The notes beneath the pieces were generated by a model. It saw only the letters and a list, made by a program, of their open reading frames with translations, searched no databases and had not been told where the DNA came from. Positions 46,001-56,899 of a stretch of 64,000 nt of DNA are shown here, piece after piece (the stretch's first letter is position 1; each line of letters opens with the position of its first letter). Source of the DNA: Prochilodus magdalenae (Eukaryota; Chordata; Actinopteri; Characiformes; Prochilodontidae); NCBI GenBank assembly GCA_024036415.1, contig JAMWET010000554.1:310501-374500 (forward strand). The letters are read 5' to 3'. A program made the position numbers and the translations under genes.

Positions 46001-47533
46001 TAAATTTTAGGAATGTGTTGAATTTCAGTTTAATTGGTTGTTGTTTGACATGCAGCATAAAAAAACAAAAGTAATAGCCTATAATCTGAACAAACAAGCT
46101 TGACTGAGATGTCGGGCTATAAAATGGAATTTCAACATGAGAAACTTGTGTTGCAGTTGAAACAGCAAGTCTGAAAGATTTATTTTCATCTAAAAGGAGG
46201 ATTTTAAGCAAAGATGATTACAAAATGAGTTGTTTCTTATCTTACCCTTTTAAAATGAAGCTCTCTGAATTTTCTCAGCCTTTCCTCTCTCTTCAGGGAT
46301 GCGGCAGTTTCAGCAGGCTCATCATCAATGACTGGCGCAGACACCTTAACATAAAAAAACCCACAAGGCTGATGAATCGAGCCATTCAACAGCATTATGT
46401 GTTCTACTCAACTGATTCTACTTTGTCAGCTGGACAACTGGAAGCTGAATCAGAACCATCTAGGTGTGTAAGCAACGGAACACAAGACGGATTGTAATCA
46501 CAGCAGTGATTCGGTTACCACAAATCACTGCAGCTGTATTCATACAGGCCTTTACATAGAACAGTAGTAGTGTTGGTATTATATTACTTCTATTGGTATA
46601 GCATTTGAAATTCTTCCTTACGTATGAGGTTTCCATAACAGCTATACTGTTAAGCCACAAATAAGCACAGTGAACACGATGTACAGTGTAAACTGCACTA
46701 ACGTTAGTCCATTTAGCTCATTTTTATATTTCAGTCAGCCCATTTAGAGTCAGGGAAGTTTCAGTCACGATTTAACTGGCAACAAAAATTCAACAGAGCC
46801 TTGTTTACCTTTCTCTGTCTGGTTTGTGTCGTCTCAAGTAATTTACAATCGAATTTGAGGCAGTGGACAAAACGAATGGCTGTTTTATGGACTTAGCCAC
46901 TACCTAACCTAAAGATCAGACCGACTCTGTTACCTCTCATACCTTCTGAGAAGCAGCGTGACTTGGTCAGCTGGTCAGGGCCTTGTGCGTATACAGGTAT
47001 ACAGATGGATAGATTTTAGTTCAAATACAGAACCTAATCTTCTCAGCTATCTGTTAAGGTGCTGCTTTGTGCCTAAATATCTCACCAACACTTTTCCCAA
47101 CCGACTGTCTCCAAGCTGAAGATAACATAAACAAACGTAACCCGGTCTATAGAAATGATTTGACTATATACATATAAGAAACATAAAACGGTCGACTTTT
47201 TGTCCCACAGTAACAATACCAACAGTCTGCTCGAATGTAGATGCTCTTGGACTACATCTCTTACGCTGTAATGTCTAACAAAACATTATATTCGACTGTG
47301 TACAGTTATTGTATTTCTTCACGTTACAGCTAATGTTAGCAACTTAGCTAACGGCCCGTTCGGAAAACAACAACCGAGGACGATGTCTAGCTTATAAAGA
47401 CATTTTTTCCACCTTCACTAACGCGGACCTAGTTCAGAAATACAGAACTAACGCAACAGGGCGGTAAAAGCAGCTGAAATACTGTTTTTTCTTTAGATTT
47501 CTGTAATGTTTTTACCTCTGCTCCAGACGCCAT
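34866..47533 (-). CDS. SYF2: Pre-mRNA-splicing factor SYF2 (seven coding exons)
   Basis: SYF2 (also called p29 or GCIPIP) is a nuclear subunit associated with the PRP19/NTC complex and catalytically active spliceosomes. The minus-strand CDS joins 47516-47533, 46246-46344, 44834-44959, 42487-42604, 40613-40703, 39299-39397 and 34866-35031: 717 bases, 238 aa plus stop (human 243). All junctions are GT/AG and in phase. Diagnostic stretches are [20 protein letters not shown] (exon 3), [20 protein letters not shown] (exon 4), [16 protein letters not shown] (exon 5) and [20 protein letters not shown] (exon 7), ending NLERGTAV as in human. The N-terminus is shorter and acidic rather than alanine-rich. 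Highly charged helices dominate. The start ATG lies in CAAAATGGCG, a YY1-like context common at housekeeping starts. Confidence 0.96.
35095..35213. mobile_element. MITE 'C', internally deleted short copy
   Basis: Both terminal inverted repeats are present (TATATCGTCACTGTCCAAAG and GGACAGTGACGATATC) with only about 70 bases between them. It lies in SYF2 intron 6, just upstream of exon 7. Confidence 0.75.
35407..35710 (+). repeat. (GA)n microsatellite, interrupted
   Basis: A pure (GA)n run spans about 35458-35546, flanked by GACACAGAGAG and GATACATAG variants to about 35710, in SYF2 intron 6. Long open frames on both strands here are repeat artefacts. Confidence 0.95.
36710..36926. mobile_element. 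MITE 'C' copy in SYF2 intron 6
   Basis: Shares ATCATTTGAACACAGCAGCT, TTTCATGATGAATGGACCAA, GGTTCCATTGACTTGCAATC and CTCTCCTGTAAAGCTGCCAT with other copies, ending GGTGATATC. The left terminus is degraded. Confidence 0.65.
38690..38850. mobile_element. MITE 'C' copy with internal deletion
   Basis: Contains CATCTGAACACAGCAGCTGC, ATGATGAATGGACCAACAGA and the right terminal repeat TTTTTTGGACAGTGACGATA. The segment with GGTTCCATTGACTTCCATTG is missing. Confidence 0.65.
39299..39397 (-). CDS. SYF2: SYF2 coding exon 6
   Basis: Encodes [33 protein letters not shown] and two bases of a glutamine codon. LxHGTHVPS is diagnostic of SYF2. The donor is GTAAGT. Confidence 0.95.
40130..40420 (-). repeat. 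Dispersed repeat 'B', inverted copy (SYF2 intron 5)
   Basis: The plus strand reads CTTTTTCTGCACAGTGTAAA, CTAGTTCCCCTTT and CAGCTCCACTGCAGGTTAGG, the reverse complements of landmarks at 2706-2860. It also has the segment between them, which the LINE separates in copy 1. Confidence 0.6.
40613..40703 (-). CDS. SYF2: SYF2 coding exon 5
   Basis: Acceptor GTCCGCAG, then [20 protein letters not shown] and [10 protein letters not shown]. It ends in the first two bases of a tyrosine codon (TA|T) before GTAAGC; reading through would give a stop, so the splice is needed. Confidence 0.94.
41680..41835 (+). mobile_element. Possible degenerate SINE
   Basis: A B-box-like GGGGTTCTACACC lies near 41735 and a tail TTGTAAGTTGCTTTGGGAAT near 41788 ends ACAAATGCATAAA, resembling tRNA-derived SINE tails. 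Diverged; no clear A box or target duplication. Confidence 0.35.
42110..42365 (+). repeat. Dispersed repeat (GAGCAGTTGGGGGT type)
   Basis: Longer copy of the element at 20020-20120, with ATCTGCATTTAACCCATCC, GGGGAGCAGTTGGGGGTTAG and CTTGCTCAAGGACACTTCAG. It lies in SYF2 intron 4. Confidence 0.5.
42487..42604 (-). CDS. SYF2: SYF2 coding exon 4
   Basis: Encodes [26 protein letters not shown], a lysine run and NPDPGFS plus one base of the next codon. The donor is GTAGGA. Confidence 0.95.
42758..43021. repeat. (TA)n and (CA)n microsatellites in SYF2 intron 3
   Basis: A (TA)n run spans about 42756-42784, followed by poly-T. A (CA)n run spans about 42961-43021. The stretch between them is unremarkable. 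Confidence 0.95.
44050..44140 (+). repeat. Dispersed repeat fragment (GGGGTGCTGGAGCC type)
   Basis: GGGTCGCAGGGGGTGCTGGA, GCCTATCCTGGGGCTCACTG and a following AGTCCATC match a widespread fish repeat motif as I recall it. Short and truncated, in SYF2 intron 3. Confidence 0.45.
44834..44959 (-). CDS. SYF2: SYF2 coding exon 3
   Basis: Encodes 42 residues starting [20 protein letters not shown] and ending LMVDEKKK before GTAGGT, phase 0/0. A decayed copy of half of it lies in the preceding intron at 45698-45757. Confidence 0.96.
45698..45757 (-). pseudogene. Degenerate partial copy of SYF2 exon 3
   Basis: This 60-base stretch of intron 2 aligns with 44851-44911 in exon 3 at roughly 80% identity with one missing base. 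Shared words include CCATGAG, TTTTTTAGCC, CCAGTTT and AGGGAAGCTTCAG. On the minus strand it reads [10 protein letters not shown] like exon 3's [10 protein letters not shown] before the frame slips. Direct repeats near 45635-45667 and 45757-45790 (TAAAGTG.CAAATCAGA) flank it. No good splice sites adjoin it, so it is probably not used. Confidence 0.6.
46246..46344 (-). CDS. SYF2: SYF2 coding exon 2
   Basis: Encodes 33 residues, [20 protein letters not shown] to [13 protein letters not shown], between TTAAG and [15 protein letters not shown] is conserved in SYF2. Confidence 0.92.
47516..47533 (-). CDS. SYF2: SYF2 coding exon 1
   Basis: Encodes MASGAE only, then donor GTAAAAAC. The junction with exon 2 is phase 0 and gives a plausible acidic N-terminus. 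As so short an exon it is the least secure of the seven. Confidence 0.75.
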
Positions 47534-47640
47534 TTTGAAAATACAGAAAGCGGTCCGTCCGTGCGGTTGTCCGGATGAAATCTGCGCCTGCATGAGATAG
47601 TTCCTACACTGTACGTTCCACTTTTAACGCACTTTTTCCT
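47534..47640 (-). promoter_or_regulatory. SYF2: SYF2 promoter / 5'UTR
   Basis: CpG-bearing sequence (TCCGGACAACCGCACGGACG on the minus strand) precedes the ATG. CAAAATGGCG at the start codon resembles a YY1 site. No TATA box. The transcription start is unknown. Confidence 0.45.
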
Positions 47641-47699
47641 AAATTCCCTTTTCTCTTTAAATTCACTTTCATCTAAAATATTTGTTTTAAGGGGAAGCA

Positions 47700-49960
47700 T
47701 TTAATTGTTGAGTAATCATTCAAAATGGTTGAATATGACATTTACAGACTGTCGACAAGTAATTTTATTTTTGATAATATTGAGTTATGAGCAGATTCCA
47801 TATAGTTCCCTTTTGAAGACATACAAGTTAACAAGATTTCTTTTGACATCATTTAAAAAGAAAGACTTTAAAAACACTTGTTTTTAGTCCAAAGATGAAT
47901 ATGAGGAACATTTGTTGGTTTGCACCAACAATTAAATTTGATAATTTTGCAACGTCTCCTCTTTCCTTATATTTAAAGGGAACCTATTATCCTTTTCTGA
48001 TTACACCCATTCCTTGCTTTTATTATGGAGCTTTTTGTGTATCTAAATGGTCTGCAGGCCTAAGTACACGCCAGGGATAGAAACTCTTTCCCACAAAAGC
48101 CACTTTTCTCAGCTTCCTGAAATGCATTGCTGGAACTCCAGTCCTTTTCTCTGTTACGAGGTGACATCATCTCATAACACAACCCTAAAAGCCCGCCCAT
48201 CCACAAACTTGGCATGCCCTCACACAACACACGGAGAACTATAATAGTAAACAATCTGATACGTCTCTTAAACTCTGTTTAAGAGTTCCCACAGCAGTGT
48301 TTGGGGGGAAAAATTTGTCTGACCAATCAGAGCACCCTGGTCTCATTTGGAGGCGGGGCTAAAAGACACAGGAGTTCAGCAGAGAGTTATAAGCAGTTTT
48401 AGGCCCCCAAAACCACAATAATGAACATTATAAATGAGCGTAATACGTCCACTTCAGATAGACTGTATTTAGGACTGATATATGCAAACGATCATGGTTC
48501 TGATTGGCTGTCCAGTATTGTGTCTCACTCATAAAGAAGTCTGGGTTGAAACACTCTTTATAACACTCCCTATAGCAGAATGAACGTCTGCTGTAGGCTG
48601 AAAGGGCAGATGTATGTATTTTGGGGTTTTCAGGATTGAGTAAAATGTAAAACAGGCTGTCTTCAGCCTAGCTTCCATATATGTGGACAGCATGGCCTGG
48701 GGAGGGAGCGCTGGGTTTTGAAACTTTGTGATTATGCTTTTGTTAGGAATTTAATAGTTTGCTGAAAAGTTGATTGTGCTATCTACACAACAAAGACATA
48801 TACACACATCAACACACCTGCAATTGTTTTCCTAGAACTGCAACTAATAAAACATTATCATAAAAAAACATTTCAACGACTTCCAGAGTTTCCTGTTGAT
48901 CTCTGCCTTTGTTTGTAAGCTACATGCTGGAAAGCTTGGTGGCAAACATGTCATGATTAAAATAAATGCCCCTAAGAGGTCGAACGCAGTAGTTTTATGG
49001 CTCAGTTTTAAGTGTGGTTTACCAGTTTTAGCTCCCCATGAATGACGCTGTTTACAGAGCAGAAAGAGGAGGTGAGCCCACACCCACATGATGAAGCACC
49101 CTCAAGAAATGAATTTGACAGTTTATTAACTTCAGTTAATGGCTAAGCGGAAAAGGATGAACACAGTTGAAAGACTTCAAACAATGAGGCCCTCTCCAGT
49201 GCCTCGACAGCGCTAACATGCTGCCCTGGACCAAACTGCCCTCTCTTCCTGCAGGATTATTGTTGTTATAATTAAGAGCGCTCTTTTGGAGGATGTAATT
49301 AAGTGGAGTTTACAGCGTTAGATTAAAGCGCTCTCCAGATCACAGGCAATGCTAATGGACTGATGCATTCTGACTGTACACCAGATGGAGGAGCATCACA
49401 GCCATAGCACAGAAAACAAAGCAAAGCGTAACAGAAACTGACTCGCGCCAGCCCGGACCACCGCACCGCTGAACACAAGGAAAGAGCGGTATGCCATCCA
49501 CACAACTGCCTGGATATATTCTGTACAAGCTGTTTGGATAATCGACCTGTCATTCTGTAGGTGGTGATGTGATTATATCACTATATATATAATTATCAGC
49601 CACTGATTTCACTGGTATCAGTGACTGAGTCTGCTTCCTATTGCTACCCTCATAGGACTCTAACAGTAACGGTGGTTACATGTTTACTTAACATTGGTTA
49701 ACCAGTGTTACCATATAACTTCATGTTAACTAATGCATTACTTCAAGTTAGTTAGTCAACACTTAATGTGAAGTGTTTCCTCTATTTTGATGATATACTG
49801 ACCACTGAGCTAGAAATGGTGTCATTTCAGAAATCTGGTCAGCTTAAAGTAACTCTAGTGGGAAACTTCAACACTTATGTTCCAACACCAGCTGTTCTCC
49901 AACTGCCAACGAGTCTTCACTATCACATTCAACAAAGCCTGGTTGATCATACATTGACCA
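47700..49960. other. Gene-free flank upstream of SYF2
   Basis: No coding exon is supported. Positions 49040-49560 are low-repeat with homeodomain-type cores (GTAATTAAGTGG, TAATTAAGAGCG) and paired GCGCTCT words, a pattern seen in conserved non-coding DNA. The remainder is unremarkable. Confidence 0.3.
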
Positions 49961-49969
49961 CACTACCAT

Positions 49970-50178
49970 TTACATTTACGGCATTTAGCTGATGCTCTTA
50001 TCCAGAGCGACTTACAAGGTTATTCACATTACAGGTAGGCCAATGTAGTGTTAGGAGTCTTGCCCAAGGACTGGTGTAGCACAGCATCACCCAGACCGGG
50101 ATTCGAATCCCAGTCTCACACGTGTGATGGTGGCTATTTGGTGGGTAGTGGTGTTATCCGCTGAGCTACACCAACCAC
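49970..50178 (-). mobile_element. tRNA-derived SINE (reverse orientation)
   Basis: Reverse complement of the same family as 32622-32825. The plus strand reads CTCTTATCCAGAGCGACTTA, the B-box complement GGGATTCGAATCCC near 50099, and the A-box side CCGCTGAGCTACACCA at the right end. Near full length. Confidence 0.75.
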
Positions 50179-50509
50179 GTTTATACCCACAGGGACAAAT
50201 ACTGCATATCTAGAACACCCTGAAAACCTAGAGTGACATGTGACCCACCCATAATACGTCAGACTGTGATGGCCTGCTATCAGTTCCACTTTGTATTAGT
50301 GGTTTAACATAAGCCTCCTGGAGTCCTATCTGGATAAACCGGATATCTCCAGAATTTAACCCCTTTGTTTCCAATCAAAACTTTATGAAGTAAGAGCACT
50401 GCTTATACACTTCAGTTTCAATGCGAAAAAGCATGATTCTAATAAATGAAAGTGGACTACTAATTAAATTATCATTCATCATTCATTCATCTTCTAAGCC
50501 AGTCAAATG

Positions 50510-50680
50510 TGTTTATGTATCACTGTTTACAAAAGATGTTGTCAGACATCGGCTTTACAGATGTTTCCGGGTCCATTCTCCAGTGAGCAAGCCAAAGGCA
50601 ACAGTGGCAAGTACAAACGGCCTCAGAGCAAGAGGAATAAACCTTGAGAGGAACCCAGACTCAACAGTAGCATCATGTCA
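50510..50680 (+). repeat. Dispersed repeat fragment (CTTGAGAGGAACC type)
   Basis: AAGCCAAAGGCAACAGTGGC and AAACCTTGAGAGGAACCCAG resemble a repeat common in fish genomes. Family not assigned. Confidence 0.4.
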
Positions 50681-52914
50681 ACGGCTGACCTGTGTAAAAT
50701 GCCCTTTGGAGGTCCACGTTTTGGGGAACAAGACCCCACCCTCTTCATTAGGCTGGCAATGCTCCTGTAGGACAGCTGCCTCACATCTGTAAGCATGTAA
50801 ACACTGCAGCCAATAAAATCATTCCATTTCCTTAATGACCATTTCAGTAATTTCCGCAGCCAGTGAACGAGAACTTATTAATGCTGAGCCAAATCAAACA
50901 GGACCCGCTTGACTCCGCTAACTGCTGCGTCGTAAGCCATGGCCAGCCAACACACGCACCCGCAGTGGGGAACTCCATAAGGGACTCACACTATCGTTTG
51001 CCACTTGCTGAGAAACACCCACCTTGTACATCCACTCACTGGCCACTTTATTAGAAACACCTACCTTGTACTTCCACTAACTGGCCACTTTATTAGAAAC
51101 ACCTCCCTTGTACATCCACTCACTGGCCACTTAATTAGAAACACCTCCCTTGTACTTCCACTAACTGGCCACTTTATTAGAAACACCCACCTTGTACATC
51201 CACTCACTGGCCACTTTATTAAAAAACACCCTCCTTGTATATTCCACTAACTGGCCACTTTATTTTATTAGTACATCCACCTGACCCTTTATTGAAACAC
51301 ACCCACCTTGTACATCCACTCACTGGCCACTTTATTAGAAACACCTCCCTTGTACATCCACTCACTGACCACTTTATTAGAAACACCCACCTTGTACATC
51401 CACTCACTGGCCACTTTATTAGAAACACCCACCTTGTACATCCACTCACTGGCCACTTTATTAGAAACACCCACCTTGTACATCCACTCACTGACCACTT
51501 TATTAGAAACACCTCCCTTGTACATCCACTCACTGGCCACTTTATTAGAAACACCCACCTTGTACATCCACTCACTGGCCACTTTATTAGAAACACCCAC
51601 CTTGTACATCCACTCACTGGCCACTTTATTAGAAACACCCACCTTGTACATCCACTCACTGGCCACTTTATTAGAAACACCCACCTTGTACATCCACTCA
51701 CTGGCCACTTTATTAGAAACACCCACCTTGTACATTAGATGAACACCTCCAATCAACTGGCCACTTTATTAGAAACACCCACCTTGTCCATGGCCACTCA
51801 CTCCCTTTGCCTACTGTACATCCACTCACTGGCCACTTTATTAGAAACACCCTCCTTGTATATGACCACATATGATCACTGACCACTTTATTAGAAACAC
51901 CTCCCTTGTACATCCACTCACTGGTCACTTTATTAGAAACACCAACGTGGTACATCCACTCACTGGCCACTTTATTAGAAACACCTCCCTTGTACATCCA
52001 CTCACTGGCCACTTTATTAGAAACACCTCCCTTGTACATCCACTCACTGACCACTTTATTCACTGGCCATTTTATTACTGAAACTTTATTAGAAACACCT
52101 ACCTTTTACATCCACTTCTACTTTATTAGAAACACCCACTGTGCATCCACTCAATGGCCACTTTATTAGAAACAAACCTTAGCAACTCACACCTACACCT
52201 TTGTGCATCCACTCAACTGGCCACATCCACTCACTGGGGGCTTATTAGATCAACACCCACCTTAGTTCACTGGCCACTTTATTAGAAACACCCACCCTGT
52301 ACATTCACTCACTGCGCCACTTTATTAGAAACCACCCTCCTTGTATAGACACATATGATATAGACCACTGACCTACCTTTATTGAAACACCTCCCTGTGA
52401 CATCCACTCACGGCTTGGTGCGAAGAAACTTTATTAGAAAGCATGCCCAACGTGGTACCCTCACTGGACACCTCCCTTGTACATCCAAGCTGTGCCACTT
52501 TATTAGAAAACATCCACTCACTGACCACTTTATTAGAAACAATACACACTGGCCACTTTGTGCCACCATTGCATCCACTCACTGACCACTAGAAACACAC
52601 TGTTCATCCATTGGCCACTTTATTAGAAAACCCATTGTGCATCCACTCACTGGCCACTTTATTAGAAACACCCTACCTTGTGCATCCACTCACTTGATTA
52701 GAAAGTCACCCACCCTGTACATTCAGTTCACTGGCCACTTTATTAGAAACACCACCTTGTGTACATCCACTCACTGGCCACTTTATTAGAAACACCCACC
52801 TTGTGCATCCCACTCACTGCGCCTTTTATTTGGTACATTCTGTATTCACTGGCCACTTTTATTAGAAACACCCACCTTGTACATCCACTTGCTGACCATT
52901 TTATTAGAAAGAAA

Positions 52915-53035
52915 CATTTAGCAGCTCCAATACAATCCTTGTGGGAAATCAAACTAGTCAATCACTACTCACCTGGGCCCTACAGTTAGAAAATTAATAA
53001 TAAAATAGACTACAATCACTGACCACTTTATTAGA
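52915..53035 (+). repeat. Non-unit insert in the 42-bp array, short version
   Basis: Shares TTTAGCAGCTCCAATACA, AATCAAACTAGTCAATCAC and AATAATAAAATAGACTACAA with 53335-53520 but lacks about 70 internal bases. The two inserts show that a block of array plus insert was duplicated. Confidence 0.75.
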
Positions 53036-53334
53036 AATAGCTCCCTTGTACATCCACTCACTGACCACTTTATTAGAAACACCTACGTTGTACATCCACT
53101 CACTGGCCACTTTATTAGAAACACCCACCTTGTACATCCACTTACTGGCCGCTTTATTAGAAACACCTCCCTTATACATCCACTTGCTGGCCACTTTATT
53201 AGAAACACCTCCCTTATACATCCACTTGCTGGCCACTTTATTAGAAACACCTACGTGGTACATTCACTCACTGGCCACTTTATTAGAAACACCCACCTTG
53301 TACATCCACTCAATGGCCATTTTATTAGAAACGG

Positions 53335-53520
53335 GCTTACACATAGGGGCAATTTAGCAGCTCCAATACATCTATGTATTTGGACTATGCGAAGAACTGA
53401 CGCAGACCCCAAAAGAGCAAGCAAGCTGTGGGAATCAAACCTAGTCAATCACACTACCCACTGTGCCACCATGCTGCCCTACAGTTCAATTAATTTTAAT
53501 TAATAATAAAATAGACTACA
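53335..53520 (+). repeat. Non-unit insert in the 42-bp array, long version
   Basis: Reads GGGGCAATTTAGCAGCTCCA through CACTGTGCCACCATGCTGCC, which looks like a decayed member of a common fish repeat. It ends in the AATAATAAAATAGACTACAA shared with the short version. Confidence 0.7.
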
Positions 53521-54240
53521 ATCACTGGCCACTTTATTAGAAACATCTTCCTTGTACATCCACTCACTGGCCACTTTGTTAGAAACACCCGCTTTGTACA
53601 TCCACTCGCTGGCCACTTTATTAGAAACGCCTACCTTGTACATCCACTTACTGGCCACTTTATTAGAAACACCTCCCTTATACATCCACTTGCTGGCCAC
53701 TTTATTAGAAACACCTACGTGGTACATCCACTCACAGGCCACTTTATTAGAAACACCTACCACTCACTGCCACTTTATTAGAAACACCCACCTTGTACAT
53801 CCACTCACTGACTTAGGTGTAATTTGGCGGTGTTATGTATCTCTGTATTCATGGGTTCGACATCATCAGACATGTCATTTACAGTTGATCTGAAGAGTCC
53901 AGATGCTTTGCGTGGATTTAATTTTCAACAGTGTTATCAGTGATGGCCTCAGGACACACATGAGCATCACTGGCTCCTGGATCTCAATGTAACAAACTGC
54001 AAAATACACTGTGAGAGAGTGTAACTGTGAAGTGATGCTATATGCATGGCCTTCCTGACCCACAAGCATGTGCTTCATGTGTCATCAGAGCTGAATACTC
54101 AGAACACTCAATCTACATCGAAGCGAATTCTATCTCGTCCATCTATGTACAGCAGCTTTAGTGACTTCAGGCAAAAACGTCAACCAAGAACGTTCAACTT
54201 TCACATGACTCAGATTTGTCTTTGATCAACAAACAGGACG

Positions 54241-54700
54241 TTTGTGTAGAACTTTCTATACTCATTCCCTATAAGTCAGATCTTCAGAACACATGTTTAT
54301 GGAAGTGTATCGCTGCATGAACAAAGGAGATATGTGAGGACCTCAGAAAATGAGTTATTGATGCTCATCAGGCTGGAACGGGGTGCAAAACCATCTCTAA
54401 AGAGTTTCGGCTCCACTAGAAGACAGTCAGAGAGATTGTATACAAACGGATGGAATACAAGACCATTGCATCTGCTTCCCAGAAGTGGTTGACCAACAAA
54501 GATCACTCCACAAATAAAGCAAGTGATGGTGTGTGAGGTAACTAGAGAACCCAGGATGGCTTTTAATCAGCTAAATTCCTCTCTCAGCGTGGCCAGTCCC
54601 AAAGTTCATAGGTCTGGCATCAGGAGGACACTGAACAGCAAGGCTGTGCATGACATTGCTGCCTGTTTGCAGTTTGCTGAAGAGGTGAATCTATAGATTA
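54241..54700 (+). pseudogene. Tc1-like transposase N-terminal remnant
   Basis: Nucleotide words GAACAAAGGAGATATGTGAG, TGATGCTCATCAGGCTGGAA, AAAACCATCTCTAAAGAGTT and GACCAACAAAGATCACTCC follow the helix-turn-helix region of Tc1-family transposases. Frameshifts and stops are frequent; it ends near AACAGCAAGGCTGTGCATG. No catalytic region or terminal repeat was seen. Confidence 0.65.
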
Positions 54701-55185
54701 CTAAAACATATTATTCACGCTATGAATCTCTCACTTAGCAAATAACTCTTACATAGCTTTTGATATTTAGCTTGAGGTTGGTTTTACACATTTGCTAACC
54801 AACAATGAGGACTATAAAGCTGAATAACTCATTCTAATACAAAAGATCAGTAAAACTCTGCCTATATTTTTCCTATCAAAAGTTAAAATAGTAGCAGCAA
54901 TAAAAAGCAAATGCTTTTTCCTTTAATCAAGTTAATCCATCTAAATTAAAATTTTAGATTTATGCATGGAATTGTGTACTTTGTGCTTTATTAACACTCT
55001 GCTCAAGCTATATTCTACAAATCAATGGAAATGACATCATCAACCAAACGACTAATAAACTAGTTACCAACTAATTTGGTAGTTCAGTTTGTGTAAATCA
55101 CTGCAGCCCTACTAAGAAGCGTAGTGGTGGTTGTACCATGGTTTGGGCCTTTAGCTTTACACACATACATATAATGTGTGTGTAT

Positions 55186-55436
55186 ATATATATATCGTCG
55201 CTGTCCAAAGAAAAACCTGTATCTCCATTTTTGTTGATTTTTACTTTTATGCCTGATTTGATCACATGAGCTGCTGTTTACACTGTGTGGAAATTTCCTG
55301 AACAATGGACCACCAGAAATGGCCCAAAACTGCTTGGAAAGAGGTCTGGTTCCATTGACTTCCATTCAAATTAAATGATGTTTTTGGCCTCTGCTGTAAA
55401 GTTGGCATTTTGGAGATGTTTTTCTTTGGACAGCGA

Positions 55437-55446
<10 letters not shown>
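55186..55446. mobile_element. MITE 'C', full-length reference copy
   Basis: The termini are inverted: TATATCGTCGCTGTCCAAAG on the left, and TTTCTTTGGACAGCGATGAT then ATATA on the right. They extend inward over about 35 bases to ATCTCC / GGAGAT. Flanking TA repeats fit TA-targeting mariner-type mobilisation, which is inference. About 260 bases, non-coding. Confidence 0.75.

Positions 55447-55478
<32 letters not shown>
55447..55478. repeat. (TA)n microsatellite
   Basis: Uninterrupted AT dinucleotides directly adjoining the right end of the MITE. Confidence 0.9.
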
Positions 55479-55479
<1 letters not shown>

Positions 55480-55485
55480 AGCTCT

Positions 55486-56830
55486 GAGCTCGACTGTCTA
55501 ATAGAAGCTGGAACTGAGCTCCATAGTTTAGAAGCAGAGTAACTGGAAGAGTCTCTCCAAGTTTCCTGCCAGTGCAGCTCTTTCAGAACAGGAGTGATAT
55601 GAGCTCTCCTTTAGTTTTTGTTAGGATCTGAGCTGCTCTGTTCTGTATGAGCTGCAGGGGATAGATGGTTCTCTAAGGTACCGCGATAAGGAGAACATTA
55701 CAGTAATCAGTTCTGCCTGTAACAAACCCATGAACAAGTTTCTCTGCATCGCACTGAGACAAAAAAATAAAACTGAGCTCAGAGTCTGAGATCGCTCAGG
55801 TTTCGTACTTCAGGTTTTATATTAGTAGCTAAAGAGTTTGTCATAAAGCACTGTTGTCTGAGTTTAAGTACCGAGAATCAATATTTCAGTTTATCCAGTG
55901 GTAGAAAATTCTGTGACTCCACTGAGTCATATGTGACACACACATGGTCTTTCTACCGAGTCTAGACCATCCAGTGAATGGAGATGTATAACTGCATCTC
56001 ATCAGCGCAGCTATGAAAGTTAACATCATGTTTCCTGATGACATCACCCAGAGGGAACATGCACAAAGAGAACAGCAGAGGCCCTAAAACGGACCCCTGT
56101 GGTTCGCCACAGTACTAAATGTGTTGGATGAATGATTTCCCAGTGAAACCAGGAACAGCCTGTTTGTTAAATATGATTTAAGCCAGTCTAAAACTGAGCC
56201 AGAGAGGCAGACCCAGTGTTCAAGACGGTGGAATAGAATCTGGTGATCCACAGTAGCTGCACTAAAGTCCAATAGGACCAGAACAGAAGGACTGTGTACA
56301 TCGGTGCTGAGCCTGAGGTCACCGACAACACAAACTAATGCTCAGTCTCGGTACAGTACTATGGTTTAAACGTGACTGAAACTTCTCATACAACTTGTTG
56401 GACATCAGATGAGCCTTTAACTGCCTGTTTCTAAGACTTTACTGAAGAACTGAAGGTTTGAAACTGGTCTAAAATTATTTAGACAGTTGGATCCATGTTA
56501 ATGTTAGAAGAGAGATGAGATGCGTCTGGACAAGCTGGTCAGGCGAGCAGGGTCAGCTGTTGGTGTGGAGCTGGACTCGGTGGTGAAGGTGGCGGAGAGG
56601 AGGACACTGCACAAACTGCTGTCTATTATGGATGATGATGGGCACCCACTGCACACCATCATCATGGACAGAAGGAGCAAGTTCAGTGGCAGGCTGCAGT
56701 CACAGAGCTGCTCCACAGACAGGCTCAGGAGATCCTTTGTCCCGAGAGCCATCAGGCTCTTCAACTGTTCCCAGCAGGGCCGGAAGAGGAACGAGGACTG
56801 TATATATTGTACATCTTGACTCCTGGAGAC

Positions 56831-56899
<69 letters not shown>

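Larger units (their letters stand above)
51003..53815 (+). repeat. 42-bp minisatellite, about 55 units
   Basis: The unit CACTTTATTAGAAACACCCA plus CCTTGTACATCCACTCACTGGC repeats every 42 bases. It is uniform at 51300-51720 and degenerate at 52050-52900. With a period divisible by three, several frames on both strands stay open (up to 167 codons). The unit resembles the centre of the inverted-repeat elements (CCACTCACTGTCCACTCTAT, TTAGACACTCCTACCTTG at 1160-1200), from which it may derive. Confidence 0.95.

Noticed and set aside
51219..52169. Overlapping open frames of up to 167 codons on both strands with a 14-residue period
   Set aside because: Artefact of the 42-bp minisatellite; several frames on both strands are open at once, which no real gene needs.
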